NCBI GenBank assembly: GCA_034428935.1
Contig: DAOUHB010000101.1
Coordinates: forward strand, 61,617 to 125,616
Length of the DNA stretch: 64,000 nt
Source of the DNA: JAAYZQ01 sp034428935
GTDB lineage: Bacteria; Chloroflexota; Anaerolineae; JAAYZQ01
Reading direction: 5' to 3'
Shown piece after piece: positions 8,714 through 17,162 of this stretch. The notes under the pieces were generated by a model, which was not told the DNA's origin, ran no database searches, and saw nothing but the letters and a program-made list of their open reading frames with translations. How positions within the stretch are numbered: the stretch's first letter is position 1; every line of letters starts with the position of its first letter. Both the position numbers and the translations under genes were made by a program.

Positions 8714-9691
8714 CTACTTCTTGGTCTGGATCATCTGTGGGTCCAGCGCATCACGAAGCCCATCGCCCATGAGCGTAAAGCCCAACATGGTGACGGCGAT
8801 CATGAGCGCCGGGAAGAAGGCCAGATGCCAGTAGTAGGTCATGTTGGTGATGCCGTCACGGCCGATCATTTGCCCCCAACTGGGCATGGGCGGGTTGATG
8901 CCGACCCCCAGGAAGCTCAGGGACGCCTCGGCAAAGATCGCGATGGGAATGCCCAACGTCAGGGCGACGATGATGGGCGCCAGGGCGTTGGGCAACAGGT
9001 GGTAGCGCACGATGCGCAAGCCGTTGGCGCCGATCATGCGCGACGCCTCCACAAACTCTTTTTCTCGCAGCGTCAGGAACTGGGCCCGGGTCAGCCGGCA
9101 GACGCTGATCCAGGTGGTGATGCCGATGGCCAGCATCACGTTCCAGAACCCGGCCCCCAGCCGGGCCATGATCAGGTAGGCAAAGAGGAGCGTGGGCAGG
9201 GACGACATGATGTCCACCAGGCGCATGATAAAGAAATCGACGCGCCCTCCCTTCCAGCCGGCGATGGCGCCCAGGGGGATGCCGATGCCAAAGGCGACGA
9301 GTTGGGCGAGGATGCCGATGGACAGGGAGACGCGTGCCCCGTGGATGATGCGGCTCCAGAGGTCGCGGCCGTTGAGGTCGGTGCCCATCCAGTACTCGCT
9401 GCTGGGAAATTCCCCTGCCGGCCCAAAAAAGATCTTGTCGTAGGGGGTCCGGGCAATGATCGGCCTGGGCTCGCGGCCCAGGGGAATGGCGATGAGGGCA
9501 TCGTCGGCCAGGATGGCCGTCAGCAGGAGGATGGCGACCAGTGCCAGGCCCACCATGGATAGCTTGTTGCGCAGGAAGCGGCGGGCGGCGTCGCGATAGA
9601 TGCCCCGCTCCTGGGAGCGCAGCCCGTAGACCCTGGCAATGCTCTCCTGCTCTGTCTCGGCCACACCCGGGGCCGGCACACCCGTTGCCAT
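8714..9691 (-). CDS. ABC transporter permease (OppC/DppC type)
   Basis: A 325-residue inner-membrane permease of the second Opp/Dpp class. It has the extended cytoplasmic N-terminus of the family, a first helix near residues 47-63, a periplasmic loop with EYWMGTDLNGRDLWSRI, and the EAA loop ASRMIGANGLRIVRYHLLPN that contacts the ATPase. It pairs with the OppB-type permease 12 bases upstream. No ATP-binding subunit gene is present in this operon, so it must share an ATPase encoded elsewhere. Confidence 0.93.
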   Translation of the reverse strand: MATGVPAPGVAETEQESIARVYGLRSQERGIYRDAARRFLRNKLSMVGLALVAILLLTAILADDALIAIPLGREPRPIIARTPYDKIFFGPAGEFPSSEYWMGTDLNGRDLWSRIIHGARVSLSIGILAQLVAFGIGIPLGAIAGWKGGRVDFFIMRLVDIMSSLPTLLFAYLIMARLGAGFWNVMLAIGITTWISVCRLTRAQFLTLREKEFVEASRMIGANGLRIVRYHLLPNALAPIIVALTLGIPIAIFAEASLSFLGVGINPPMPSWGQMIGRDGITNMTYYWHLAFFPALMIAVTMLGFTLMGDGLRDALDPQMIQTKK

Positions 9692-9703
9692 GGCTCCGCC
9701 TCG

Positions 9704-10624
9704 CTAGTTATAGTGCACGCGCGGGTCGGCCGCGACGTAGAGAATGTCCGAGATGAGATAGGTGATGGCGATGAGGACCGCCCAGAGCATGGTCAGGCCG
9801 ATGATGACCGGATAATCGCGGTTGATGGTGCTGGTGACCCAGAATTTGCCCAGCCCGGGCACGCGAAAGATGGCCTCGATAAAGATCGAGCCCGTGATCA
9901 GGTCCGGGATCAGGGGACCGAAGACGGTGATGAGGGGGATCAGGGCGTTCTTCATCACGTGCCGTCCCAGGACTGTGCGCTCGCGCAGCCCTTTGGCCCG
10001 CGCCGTGCGCACATAGTCCGTTCGCAGCACTTCGATGACGGCTGCGCGAGTATAGCGGGCAATGGTGGCGATGGGCGCCAGGCAATAGGCCACCACGGGC
10101 ATGATCCAGGTCTTGGGCCCTTCCCAGCCGCCCGTGGGCAGCCACTTGAGGGCCAGGGAAAAGATGAGAATAAAGAGGATGCCCCACACGAAATGGGGCG
10201 TAACAAACCCGACGATGGACGTCAGGGTGGCCACGTAGTCTATCCAGGTGTTCTGCTTGAGGGCGGCGACCAGCCCCAGGGGAACGCCCACACCAAAGGC
10301 GATGAGAAGGGCCATGCCGCCAAGGTGGGCCGTCGTCGGCCAGGTGCGGGCGATGAGGGCCAGGACCGACTCGTCGGGATGCTCGAAGGACATGCCCAAG
10401 TCCAGGCGCAGGACGCCGCGCAGCCAGATGAGATATTGCTGCCACACCGGCTTGTCCAGCCCGTAGCGTGCCTCCAGGGCCGCGATCTGGGCCTCGGAGA
10501 AGGGCCGTTGCCCGTACTTCCAGGGCGCGCCGGGAACCTCGTGCATGATGGCAAAGGTAAAGATGGAGAGGATCAGCAGCACAGGCACAAGCCCCAGCAG
10601 TCGCATCAAGATAAATCGGCCCAT
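9704..10624 (-). CDS. ABC transporter permease (OppB/DppB type)
   Basis: A 306-residue first permease of an Opp/Dpp importer. The N-terminal helix with RLLGLVPVLLILSI, the YGLDKPVWQQY segment, the TAHLG motif and the cytoplasmic YVRTARAKGL coupling loop are all typical. It is the first gene of the minus-strand operon, with GGGAGACC upstream of the ATG at 10624 and a promoter at 10780-10808. Together with the OppC-type protein and the lipoprotein it forms the membrane and binding parts of one importer. Confidence 0.93.
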   Translation of the reverse strand: MGRFILMRLLGLVPVLLILSIFTFAIMHEVPGAPWKYGQRPFSEAQIAALEARYGLDKPVWQQYLIWLRGVLRLDLGMSFEHPDESVLALIARTWPTTAHLGGMALLIAFGVGVPLGLVAALKQNTWIDYVATLTSIVGFVTPHFVWGILFILIFSLALKWLPTGGWEGPKTWIMPVVAYCLAPIATIARYTRAAVIEVLRTDYVRTARAKGLRERTVLGRHVMKNALIPLITVFGPLIPDLITGSIFIEAIFRVPGLGKFWVTSTINRDYPVIIGLTMLWAVLIAITYLISDILYVAADPRVHYN

Positions 10625-10779
10625 GGTCGGTCTCCCTCTCCTCTCCGCACTTTGCGAATGGTTCCCGGCACATTGACTTCCGTCAGCGACGGTTCTGGAC
10701 TCTGGCTTCTGGCTTCTAGCTTTTACCCTCTAGCGATCAGGCACAACGCCTTGCCTGTGTTGGCTCCAATTGAGGACAC

Positions 10780-10808
10780 ATTCTACCCCAGGTTCCGGGG
10801 ATTGTCAA
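10780..10808 (-). promoter_or_regulatory. Promoter of the Opp/Dpp-type operon
   Basis: On the minus strand, TTGACA (10808-10803), 17 bp and TAGAAT (10785-10780). It leaves a leader of about 150 bases before the first permease. Confidence 0.6.
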
Positions 10809-10866
10809 TTTGGGGTTCGGACCCCTTGGCTGCCCGGCCGGTGGCCCGTACCGTCGCGGGTGCGCG

Positions 10867-10895
10867 TTGCCACCGGCGAGAAACGGTAGTATAAT
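10867..10895 (+). promoter_or_regulatory. Promoter of the saccharopine-dehydrogenase-like gene
   Basis: TTGCCA at 10867, a 17 bp spacer and TATAAT at 10890-10895. The start codon follows 41 bases after the -10 box. Confidence 0.65.
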
Positions 10896-10936
10896 CCGCT
10901 GTGCAAATCACTCACAATGGCGAAAAGGAGAGCCTC

Positions 10937-12115
10937 ATGAGAATCCTGGTGCTGGGCAGTGGCCTGATGGGGCCGGCGGCTGCGTTCAACGCCCTGGCCG
11001 ACGCGGAGGTATCGGGGGTAACCCTGGCCGACTTGAGCCAGGCACAGTTGGACGCCGCGCGCCGCAAGCTCCTCCCCTTGCCGGGCGGAGAAAAGCTAAC
11101 GGTCGTCCCGTTGGACCTGGGCGACCAGGCGGCGGCCACCCAACTGGTGGGGGAGCACGACGCGGTAGTGGCGGCCTTGCCCAAGGGCGCCATTCCCCTG
11201 GGCATCCGGGCGGCGGCCACGGCGGGGGTGCCCCTCGTCGACCTGAGCTGGCCCCCCGATTCCGACCTTCCGGAGCTCAGGCAGTGCGTGGAAGCGGCGG
11301 GCTCGCTGGTCATTCTGGGCTGCGGCGTGGAGCCCGGCCTGACCGAGATCATGGCCCGCTACCTTGCCGAAAAGCTGGACCATGTGGAAGAGCTGCACAT
11401 CCAGTGCGGCGGCATTCCCGAAAAGCCGGAGCCGCCCCTGGGCTACAAGATCGTCTTTGGCGGCCGGCAGATGCCCCTCCGCGACACCGACGCCCGCCTG
11501 GTGAAGGACGGGCAGCTCAAGCCCGTGGCCCGCTATTCGGGCGTCGAGTCGACCTACTTTGACGGAGTGGGCGAGTGCGAGGCGTGGCACGAGGGCTTTA
11601 TGCCCTGGCTGCTGGACCTCGAGGTCCTGCAAGGGTTGAGGTCGGGCACGCAAAAGACCGTCCGCTGGCCCGGCTACGCGGCCAAGGTGACTCTGCTGCG
11701 CGACGTGGGCCTCCTCAGCCTGGAGCCGGTCGAGGTCGACGGCGCCCAGGTGAGCCCCAAGAAGGTGTTGGACGCCGTCCTCTATCCGCGCGTGCGCCTG
11801 GAAGAGGGCGAGCGGGACATTACCTGCTTTCGCGTCGTGGCCAGGGGCCGCCAGGATGGGCACGGTCAGGTCTACGAGATCGAGATGGTGGACCGCTACG
11901 ACGAATCGCTGGGCTTTACCTCCATGGCGCGCACCACGGCCTTTACCGGCGCCATCGTCGGCCGCATGGCAGCCCGGGGAGAGATTCGCGGGCAGGGGCT
12001 CCGGACGCCGGAGCAGCTCGTGACCGGCCGCCTCTTTGACCGCCTGGTGGACGAGCTGGCCGCTGCCGGGGTTCGCTTTTCCATGACGAGCCGCAGCGTC
12101 GAGATCCTCGACTGA
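10937..12115 (+). CDS. Saccharopine dehydrogenase-like NAD(P)-binding protein
   Basis: A 392-residue protein with an N-terminal Rossmann fold (GSGLMGPAAA at residues 8-17) and a C-terminal saccharopine-dehydrogenase catalytic-like domain. The segment GCGVEPGLTEIMARY is characteristic of the family that includes lysine 6-dehydrogenase and carboxynorspermidine synthase. The start at 10937 is chosen for the AAAAGGAG site and direct entry into the Rossmann strand MRILVLG. It has its own promoter and is divergent from the peptide-type transporter. An amino-acid oxidoreductase role is likely but the substrate is open. Confidence 0.8.
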   Translation: MRILVLGSGLMGPAAAFNALADAEVSGVTLADLSQAQLDAARRKLLPLPGGEKLTVVPLDLGDQAAATQLVGEHDAVVAALPKGAIPLGIRAAATAGVPLVDLSWPPDSDLPELRQCVEAAGSLVILGCGVEPGLTEIMARYLAEKLDHVEELHIQCGGIPEKPEPPLGYKIVFGGRQMPLRDTDARLVKDGQLKPVARYSGVESTYFDGVGECEAWHEGFMPWLLDLEVLQGLRSGTQKTVRWPGYAAKVTLLRDVGLLSLEPVEVDGAQVSPKKVLDAVLYPRVRLEEGERDITCFRVVARGRQDGHGQVYEIEMVDRYDESLGFTSMARTTAFTGAIVGRMAARGEIRGQGLRTPEQLVTGRLFDRLVDELAAAGVRFSMTSRSVEILD

Positions 12116-12142
12116 TCTATCAGGATGTGGGCGAGGAAAGAT

Positions 12143-12162
12143 GGGCGCAGCTTGCTGCGCCC
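12143..12162. terminator. Hairpin between convergent dehydrogenase and carboxypeptidase genes
   Basis: A perfect 9 bp stem (12143-12151 with 12154-12162) with AAAA after it on the plus strand and a short pyrimidine run on the minus strand. It probably ends transcripts from both sides. Confidence 0.55.
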
Positions 12163-12175
12163 AAAACGCCCGCCC

Positions 12176-13861
12176 CTATTCCAACGTAACCTGGGTCATG
12201 ACGGTGCCGGCCCGATCGTGGCGCGCCGTCAGCGACACCTGGCTGCCCTGCGGGGCGCGAACAACCCACTCGACCTTGGCGCGATCCTCGGTGGGGTCCC
12301 AGGGGCTAAAGGAGACGGGCACGGGGGGCTTGTACGCATAGCCCTCGAGTTGGCCCAGCTCCACCCGCGGCTCGCCCGTCTCCAGGGTGGCGCCTTCGGG
12401 TAGCTCGATCTCGCACACCACGGCGCGCACCAGCTTTTTCTCCATCGCTTTCTTGGTCACGTAGCTGGGCAGCCAGCCGTCGTTTTGCACCACCAGGCGC
12501 ACCCGGTAGGTGTCGGGTCCCAGCTTCCTGGCACTGGCTTCGTACAGGGCCAGGCGCGGGGAGATGAGCAGGTGCCAGACCAGCCACCTGGCAAAGGGAG
12601 CGATCTCGGCCTCCAGGAACTGCGGGGGCGGGTTGCGAAAGGCATACTGCATATCCCAGCCGCCCAGTTCCACCGGGCCCAGCTCCGGATGCTCGTAGGG
12701 GTACCAGTCGACGTAGCCCTTTCCACCCAGCGTATTGTCGCTCCAGGCCAGCATCTTCAGGTCGTCCTCAAAGTCGTGCTCCCGGTACCAGTCAATGTAC
12801 TTGTACTTCTCGATGCCGGCCTGGCGCTGCGGGCTCCAGATCTCGACCGTCCAGGCAAAGATGCCCAGGTGGTCGTAGAGCCAGTCGTCAAAGCCGCCGG
12901 TGGTCACGTCTGCGGGATGGTAGAGAAAGTCGTGGTAGGTCGAGACGGCCGGGTAGCCGGTTATCTCTGTGCCGCGGGCGCCGATGGTCTGATAGGTCCA
13001 CAGGTCCTCGGCCGGCATCTCCTTGTCGTCCCGGTCGGAATAGGGCCGCAGCAGGACGCCGCTCCAGGTGTGAAAGGCGATGCCCCCGGTGATGTTCTGA
13101 TGGCCGGTGATGAAATGCGCCAGGGCGCGGGCCTCGGGCTCTGACGTGGGATAGGGCCCGGCCCCTTCCTGCTGGTACTCCTGCCGCCACTGGACCGGAA
13201 AGTTGCGGTTCAGGTCCAGGCCCTCCTTGTTGCGCTGCAAGCGGATGGTCACCCCGTCATAGTCCTCCACGCGGCCCTCGGGCAGCAGGCGGTAGTACTG
13301 GCCGCCTGTTTCGGTAGGATCGCGGCGCACCAGGATGCGCGGTTCCCGTGGCGAGGCCTTCCACGGCCCGTTGGGATCGGGCACGCGCATCATGAGGATG
13401 CGACCGTCGCCGTCCATGTCCTCCCGGATCAGGCCGCCGATGGGTTCTTCGTCGTAGGGATAGGGACGCGTGCTGGAGCGGACGACCTTGGGACGGTCGG
13501 CCAGGGCGAGCTCGGCACCGTCGGGGTTGACCCGCGGGCAGACGTAAAAGGCCCGGGTATCGAGGCAGCGGGTTACCTCGGCATCGTTGCCGTAGCCGGT
13601 CACAAGGTGGTGGATGAGGTACAGGCAGGCGCTGGAGGGCGAGATCTCGCTGGCGTGGATGTTGCCATCCACCCACAGGGCCGGCTTTTGCCTGTCCTCT
13701 CCCGTCTCGAAATTGGTGACGGTCGCCAGCCAGATGTCACGGCCCTCGTAGCTCCGGCCGATGCTCTCCAGGCGCACGAACTGCGGATGCTCGGCGGCGA
13801 GCCCCTTCAGGATCTCGACCAGGGCGTCGTAGCGGTAATAGGTGTCAAAGCGGATATCCAT
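12176..13861 (-). CDS. Zinc carboxypeptidase (M14 family)
   Basis: A 561-residue M14-family metallopeptidase. The zinc motif HxxE is His69 to Glu72 (GNIHASE), the third zinc ligand is the His in GIAFHTWSG, and the catalytic Glu is in WTVEIWSPQ. The substrate-binding NPDG and SSTRPYPYDEE segments are typical of bacterial M14 proteins that work on peptides. No signal peptide is visible, so the enzyme is probably cytoplasmic. GGGGAGAAA precedes the ATG at 13861. The C-terminal 150 residues form a beta-rich domain found in the longer members of the family. Confidence 0.88.
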   Translation of the reverse strand: MDIRFDTYYRYDALVEILKGLAAEHPQFVRLESIGRSYEGRDIWLATVTNFETGEDRQKPALWVDGNIHASEISPSSACLYLIHHLVTGYGNDAEVTRCLDTRAFYVCPRVNPDGAELALADRPKVVRSSTRPYPYDEEPIGGLIREDMDGDGRILMMRVPDPNGPWKASPREPRILVRRDPTETGGQYYRLLPEGRVEDYDGVTIRLQRNKEGLDLNRNFPVQWRQEYQQEGAGPYPTSEPEARALAHFITGHQNITGGIAFHTWSGVLLRPYSDRDDKEMPAEDLWTYQTIGARGTEITGYPAVSTYHDFLYHPADVTTGGFDDWLYDHLGIFAWTVEIWSPQRQAGIEKYKYIDWYREHDFEDDLKMLAWSDNTLGGKGYVDWYPYEHPELGPVELGGWDMQYAFRNPPPQFLEAEIAPFARWLVWHLLISPRLALYEASARKLGPDTYRVRLVVQNDGWLPSYVTKKAMEKKLVRAVVCEIELPEGATLETGEPRVELGQLEGYAYKPPVPVSFSPWDPTEDRAKVEWVVRAPQGSQVSLTARHDRAGTVMTQVTLE

Positions 13862-13946
13862 AGGTTTCTCCCCATTGCTAGTGTTCGATAGTGATCAGCC
13901 CCGTGCACGTGGCCCGCGATGTGCGGTGGCTGCCCTTCGGCAAGGC

Positions 13947-13975
13947 ATTATACCCCACTCCCGGGCGGGCAGCAA
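13947..13975 (-). promoter_or_regulatory. Promoter of the M14 carboxypeptidase gene
   Basis: On the minus strand, TTGCTG (13975-13970), 17 bp and TATAAT (13952-13947). It is divergent from the deacetylase promoter 24 bases away. Confidence 0.6.
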
Positions 13976-13998
13976 GTGCGTTCCGTTTGGAAGCGCAT

Positions 13999-14027
13999 TT
14001 GACAGTTTCAGGCAGTTGCGGTATCTT
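13999..14027 (+). promoter_or_regulatory. Promoter of the polysaccharide deacetylase gene
   Basis: TTGACA at 13999-14004, a 17 bp spacer and TATCTT at 14022-14027. The leader before the chosen ATG would be only about 16 bases. Confidence 0.6.
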
Positions 14028-14049
14028 AATCGAAACGACAATTGTGAGG

Positions 14050-15117
14050 ATGAACTTGCAATTCGCGCCGAAAGCCCGGTGGCTAGCCCTGATTCTGCCA
14101 CTGCTCGTCCTGTTCCTGAGTGCCATGCACAGGCAGCCCTCCAATTCGGAGGACGGCCCTATACCGGGCAACCCGGCAGGCGCGCTGGCTGCTGTTTCTG
14201 TCCTCGGCACCCCAACCTCGACGGACACTGCGACGCCCACACCCACACCCACCGCGACGGCAACCAACACCACGACCCCCACGCCCACCGACACGGCCAC
14301 GCCCATTCCGACGGCGACCTCGACGGCCACGGCGACGCCTACGGCAACCTTCACGCCGACACCCACGCCGACCCACACCGCCACCTTTACCCCGACGCCG
14401 CTGCTGCCCACTCCCGATGGCGTGTTACGCCAGGCGCGCGTCCCCATCCTGATGTACCACCACATCCAGGATGCGCCGCCCGGCTCCAACGCGCTGCGCC
14501 GAGACCTTTCGGTGTCGCCGCAGAATTTCGAAGCGCAGCTTCGCTACCTGCAACAGGAGGGCTACCAGACGGTGAGCCTGTACGACCTGGTGCTGCACCT
14601 GACGGTGGGGAAGCCGCTACCGGAGCGGCCCATCATCCTGACCTTTGACGACGGCTACGCCGACGCTTATACCCAGGCATTTCCTCTGTTGCAGCACTAT
14701 GGCTTTACGGGGACCTTTTTCCTGACCTCGGCGCCCATCGATGCCAACAATCCCGCCTTTCTTTCCTGGGACAACGTGCGAGAGATGCACGAGGCAGGCA
14801 TGGCCATGGAGGTCCACAGCTACGACCACTCGGACCTGCGCAGCCGCGGGTACCAGTTCCTCGTCTATCAGACCCTGGGGCCCAAGGAGGCCATCGAGGA
14901 GCGCACGGGAGCCAGGTGCCGCTTCTTTGCCTATCCCTCGGGCCGCTACGACGATCACGTCATCGACGTCCTGCGATCAGCGCACTACTGGGGAGCGGTG
15001 GCCATCGAGCAAGGGGCCACGCACAGCAGCGACGGTCTCTTTCATCTGCGCCGGGTGCGGATCCAGGGTAACGATGCCCTCAGCGACTTTGTGCATAAAC
15101 TGAACCTCAACTGGTAA
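14050..15117 (+). CDS. Membrane-anchored polysaccharide deacetylase (NodB/CE4 family)
   Basis: A 355-residue surface enzyme that removes acetyl groups from polysaccharide, possibly peptidoglycan or capsule. Residues 10-25 form a signal anchor, residues about 54-120 are a Thr/Pro-rich linker, and the NodB domain follows. Catalytic motifs are visible: TFDDG (Asp200, Asp201), HSYDH (metal ligands His256 and His260) and AYPSGRYDD. The ATG at 14050 is chosen because it follows the promoter and starts just before the hydrophobic segment, although no good ribosome site is present (GTGAGG abuts the start). rqcH follows after 9 bases. Confidence 0.88.
   Translation: MNLQFAPKARWLALILPLLVLFLSAMHRQPSNSEDGPIPGNPAGALAAVSVLGTPTSTDTATPTPTPTATATNTTTPTPTDTATPIPTATSTATATPTATFTPTPTPTHTATFTPTPLLPTPDGVLRQARVPILMYHHIQDAPPGSNALRRDLSVSPQNFEAQLRYLQQEGYQTVSLYDLVLHLTVGKPLPERPIILTFDDGYADAYTQAFPLLQHYGFTGTFFLTSAPIDANNPAFLSWDNVREMHEAGMAMEVHSYDHSDLRSRGYQFLVYQTLGPKEAIEERTGARCRFFAYPSGRYDDHVIDVLRSAHYWGAVAIEQGATHSSDGLFHLRRVRIQGNDALSDFVHKLNLNW
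14212..14410 (+). repeat. Low-complexity Thr/Pro-coding repeat
   Basis: Imperfect tandem ACN-CCN codons encode the linker of the deacetylase. This is an internal coding repeat, not a CRISPR or mobile element: unit phase and spacing follow codons. Confidence 0.8.
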
Positions 15118-15126
15118 GGACAACGG

Positions 15127-16866
15127 ATGTATTTTGACGCCCTGACCATGGCCAGCGTGGCCGATGAGCTGCACGCGACCATCCTGAACGGCCGGGTGCA
15201 GCGGGTGCTCCTGCCCGACGATCTGTCGCTGGGGCTAGAGATCTATGGGCAGGGCACGCGCCGCTATCTGCTGGCCTCGGCCCACGCCGAGTTGGGCCGC
15301 TTGCTGCTGTCCTCCGAGAAGTTGCGGCGCGGTGTGGAACGGCAGACGGGCATCCTGCTCCTGCTGCGCAAGTACGTGCGCGGCGCCATCCTGTCGGACA
15401 TCGTGCAACCGCCCTTCGAGCGGGTGCTACGCCTGGAGTTCGACCATCCCGAGTGGGGAACGACAGACCTGATGGTCGAGATCATGGGCCGACACTCGAA
15501 CCTCATCCTGGTGGACGCCAGCAGCCGTGTGCTGGGCGCGGTCAAGCACGTCAGCCCCGAGATGAGCCCCCATCGACCCGTGCAGCCCGGCCGGCCCTAC
15601 GTGCCGCCGCCGGCGCAGTCCAAGCTGCCGGCCCCGGAGCTGACCGAGGCGCGCCTCGCCGCCATCCTGGCCGCCCAGGAGCCCGAGACGCAGTTGTGGC
15701 AAGCCCTGGTGCGGGGCGTGCAGGGCATGAGCCCCCTCCTTGCCCGCGAGATCAGCTACCGAGCCCTGGGCTATGTGCGGATGGCGGTGGGCCAGGTCAA
15801 GGACCTTGCGCGCGTCCTGGCCGTCACAGGCGAGTTGCTGGCGCCCCTGGAAGACGGGAGCTGGCAGCCGAGCCTGGCCTACGAGGACGACGAGCCCGTC
15901 GCCTATGCACCTTACCACATCCGCCACAGGGGCAAGCCCCGGCCGGTGGAATCCATCAGCCAGGCCATCGAGCTCTACACGGCCGCCGCGGCCAGCGCCG
16001 ACCCCTACGTCGGGGCCAAGCGCCCCGTGCGTCAGGCCATTGCCATGGCCCGCGGCCGGCTGATGCGCCGCCGCGAATCCCTGGAGAGGGCTCGGGCAGA
16101 GGCAGGCGAGGCCGACCAGTGGCGGCAATGGGGCGAGTGGATCCTGGCCTACGCCCACACCATAACCCCGGGGCAAACCGAGTTGCTGGCCGAGACCGGC
16201 GAGCCCGAGACGCTGCGCATCCCCCTGGATCCCGACCTGTCACCGGCCGACAATTCTCAGGCCTATTTTGCCCGCTATCGCAAGGCCCAGCGGGCTGCCG
16301 CGGGCGTTCCCAGGCGCCTGGAAGAGATCGACCTGGGGCTTCGCGACCTGGAGCAGTTGGAGACCGACCTGGACCTCGCCGCCAGCCGCCCCGAAGTCGA
16401 CGAGGTGCGACGGGCCCTGGTGGAAGCGGGGCACGTGCGCGTCAAGAAGATGCGGGACCGAAAGCCGCCCGGAAGTGAGCCCCTGTCGTTCCCTTCGCCC
16501 GATGGCCTCACCATCCTGGTGGGGCGCAACAGCCGCCAGAACGACGACCTGACCTTTCGCCGGGCGAGCAGCACCGATTGGTGGTTCCACGCGCGAGGGG
16601 TGCCGGGGTCCCACGTCATCGTCCGCGGCGGCGGGGAAGAGCTGCCGCGGGCCACGGTGCGCCGCGCCGCCGAGCTGGCGGCCTACTATTCCCGGGCCCG
16701 GCGGGACGCATCCGTGGTGGTGGACTACACGCAGCGGCGCAACGTGCGCCGCATCCCCCGCGCCGCGCCTGGCCTGGTGAATTATAGGCAGGAGCGCACC
16801 ATCCGAGTCACACCCCTGGGGCCCGAGGCCGCCGAGGAGGCCGGCTCCTCGGGACAGACCGACTGA
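15127..16866 (+). CDS. rqcH: Rqc2 homologue RqcH (NFACT family, ribosome quality control)
   Basis: A 579-residue NFACT protein. In bacteria RqcH binds stalled 50S subunits and recruits tRNA-Ala to add C-terminal alanine tails that mark the nascent chain for proteolysis. The NFACT-N domain occupies residues 1 to about 200 (MYFDALTMASVADEL, QRVLLPDD), a coiled-coil and HhH middle follows, and the NFACT-R domain at residues about 450-560 includes WWFHARGVPGSHVI. Older annotation calls this family fibronectin-binding protein. It is 9 bases after the deacetylase gene and may share its promoter. Confidence 0.93.
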   Translation: MYFDALTMASVADELHATILNGRVQRVLLPDDLSLGLEIYGQGTRRYLLASAHAELGRLLLSSEKLRRGVERQTGILLLLRKYVRGAILSDIVQPPFERVLRLEFDHPEWGTTDLMVEIMGRHSNLILVDASSRVLGAVKHVSPEMSPHRPVQPGRPYVPPPAQSKLPAPELTEARLAAILAAQEPETQLWQALVRGVQGMSPLLAREISYRALGYVRMAVGQVKDLARVLAVTGELLAPLEDGSWQPSLAYEDDEPVAYAPYHIRHRGKPRPVESISQAIELYTAAAASADPYVGAKRPVRQAIAMARGRLMRRRESLERARAEAGEADQWRQWGEWILAYAHTITPGQTELLAETGEPETLRIPLDPDLSPADNSQAYFARYRKAQRAAAGVPRRLEEIDLGLRDLEQLETDLDLAASRPEVDEVRRALVEAGHVRVKKMRDRKPPGSEPLSFPSPDGLTILVGRNSRQNDDLTFRRASSTDWWFHARGVPGSHVIVRGGGEELPRATVRRAAELAAYYSRARRDASVVVDYTQRRNVRRIPRAAPGLVNYRQERTIRVTPLGPEAAEEAGSSGQTD

Positions 16867-16931
16867 TCCCCGCCCGCCGGCAGCGCGCCTTTCCGGAGAG
16901 AAGAATAGGCAAAGCCACAGATCGTGGAGTC

Positions 16932-17162
16932 GTGAGCACCCTGGGCATGGCCCTCGCCTGCGGCGCCGCTGGCCTCGTCGTGGGCCTCTGGGTGGCGCGC
17001 CAGGCCATGGCCAGCGACTATGCCCTCTTTCCCCTCTATGCCGTGCTGGCCGCCGCCCTGGCGGGAGGCGGGCTGTGGTGGCTGCTCGTCGCCCGGCGGG
17101 GCCGCTACAGGCCCTTGCCGCGGCCGAGCGCTAGCCGCCCGGCTTGCGGGCAATGGCGATGA
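16932..17162 (+). CDS. Small two-helix membrane protein, hypothetical
   Basis: A 76-residue frame starting with GTG at 16932, preceded by TGGAG. It contains two hydrophobic segments, about residues 5-23 and 32-53, with an Arg-rich end. It lies 65 bases after rqcH and its last 32 bases overlap the 3' end of the convergent methyltransferase gene. I do not recognise a family. It could be a chance open frame, but the two clean helices and charge pattern support a real membrane protein. Confidence 0.45.
   Translation: MSTLGMALACGAAGLVVGLWVARQAMASDYALFPLYAVLAAALAGGGLWWLLVARRGRYRPLPRPSASRPACGQWR

Larger units (their letters stand above)
10625..10936. other. Divergent intergenic region between the ABC operon and the dehydrogenase gene
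   Basis: This 312-base stretch holds two divergent promoters (listed separately) and a leader of about 150 bases before the permease operon. The leader has a short imperfect CTGGCTTCT/CTTCTAGCT repeat near 10696-10722. I see no convincing riboswitch, terminator or small gene in it. Confidence 0.5.

Noticed and set aside
10625..10936. Possible riboswitch or small RNA in the divergent gap
   Set aside because: No conserved aptamer pattern and no terminator-like element were visible; only promoters are supported.
14212..14410. Tandem repeats that could look like a CRISPR or minisatellite
   Set aside because: The repeats are codon-phased Thr/Pro codons inside the deacetylase gene, with no spacers.
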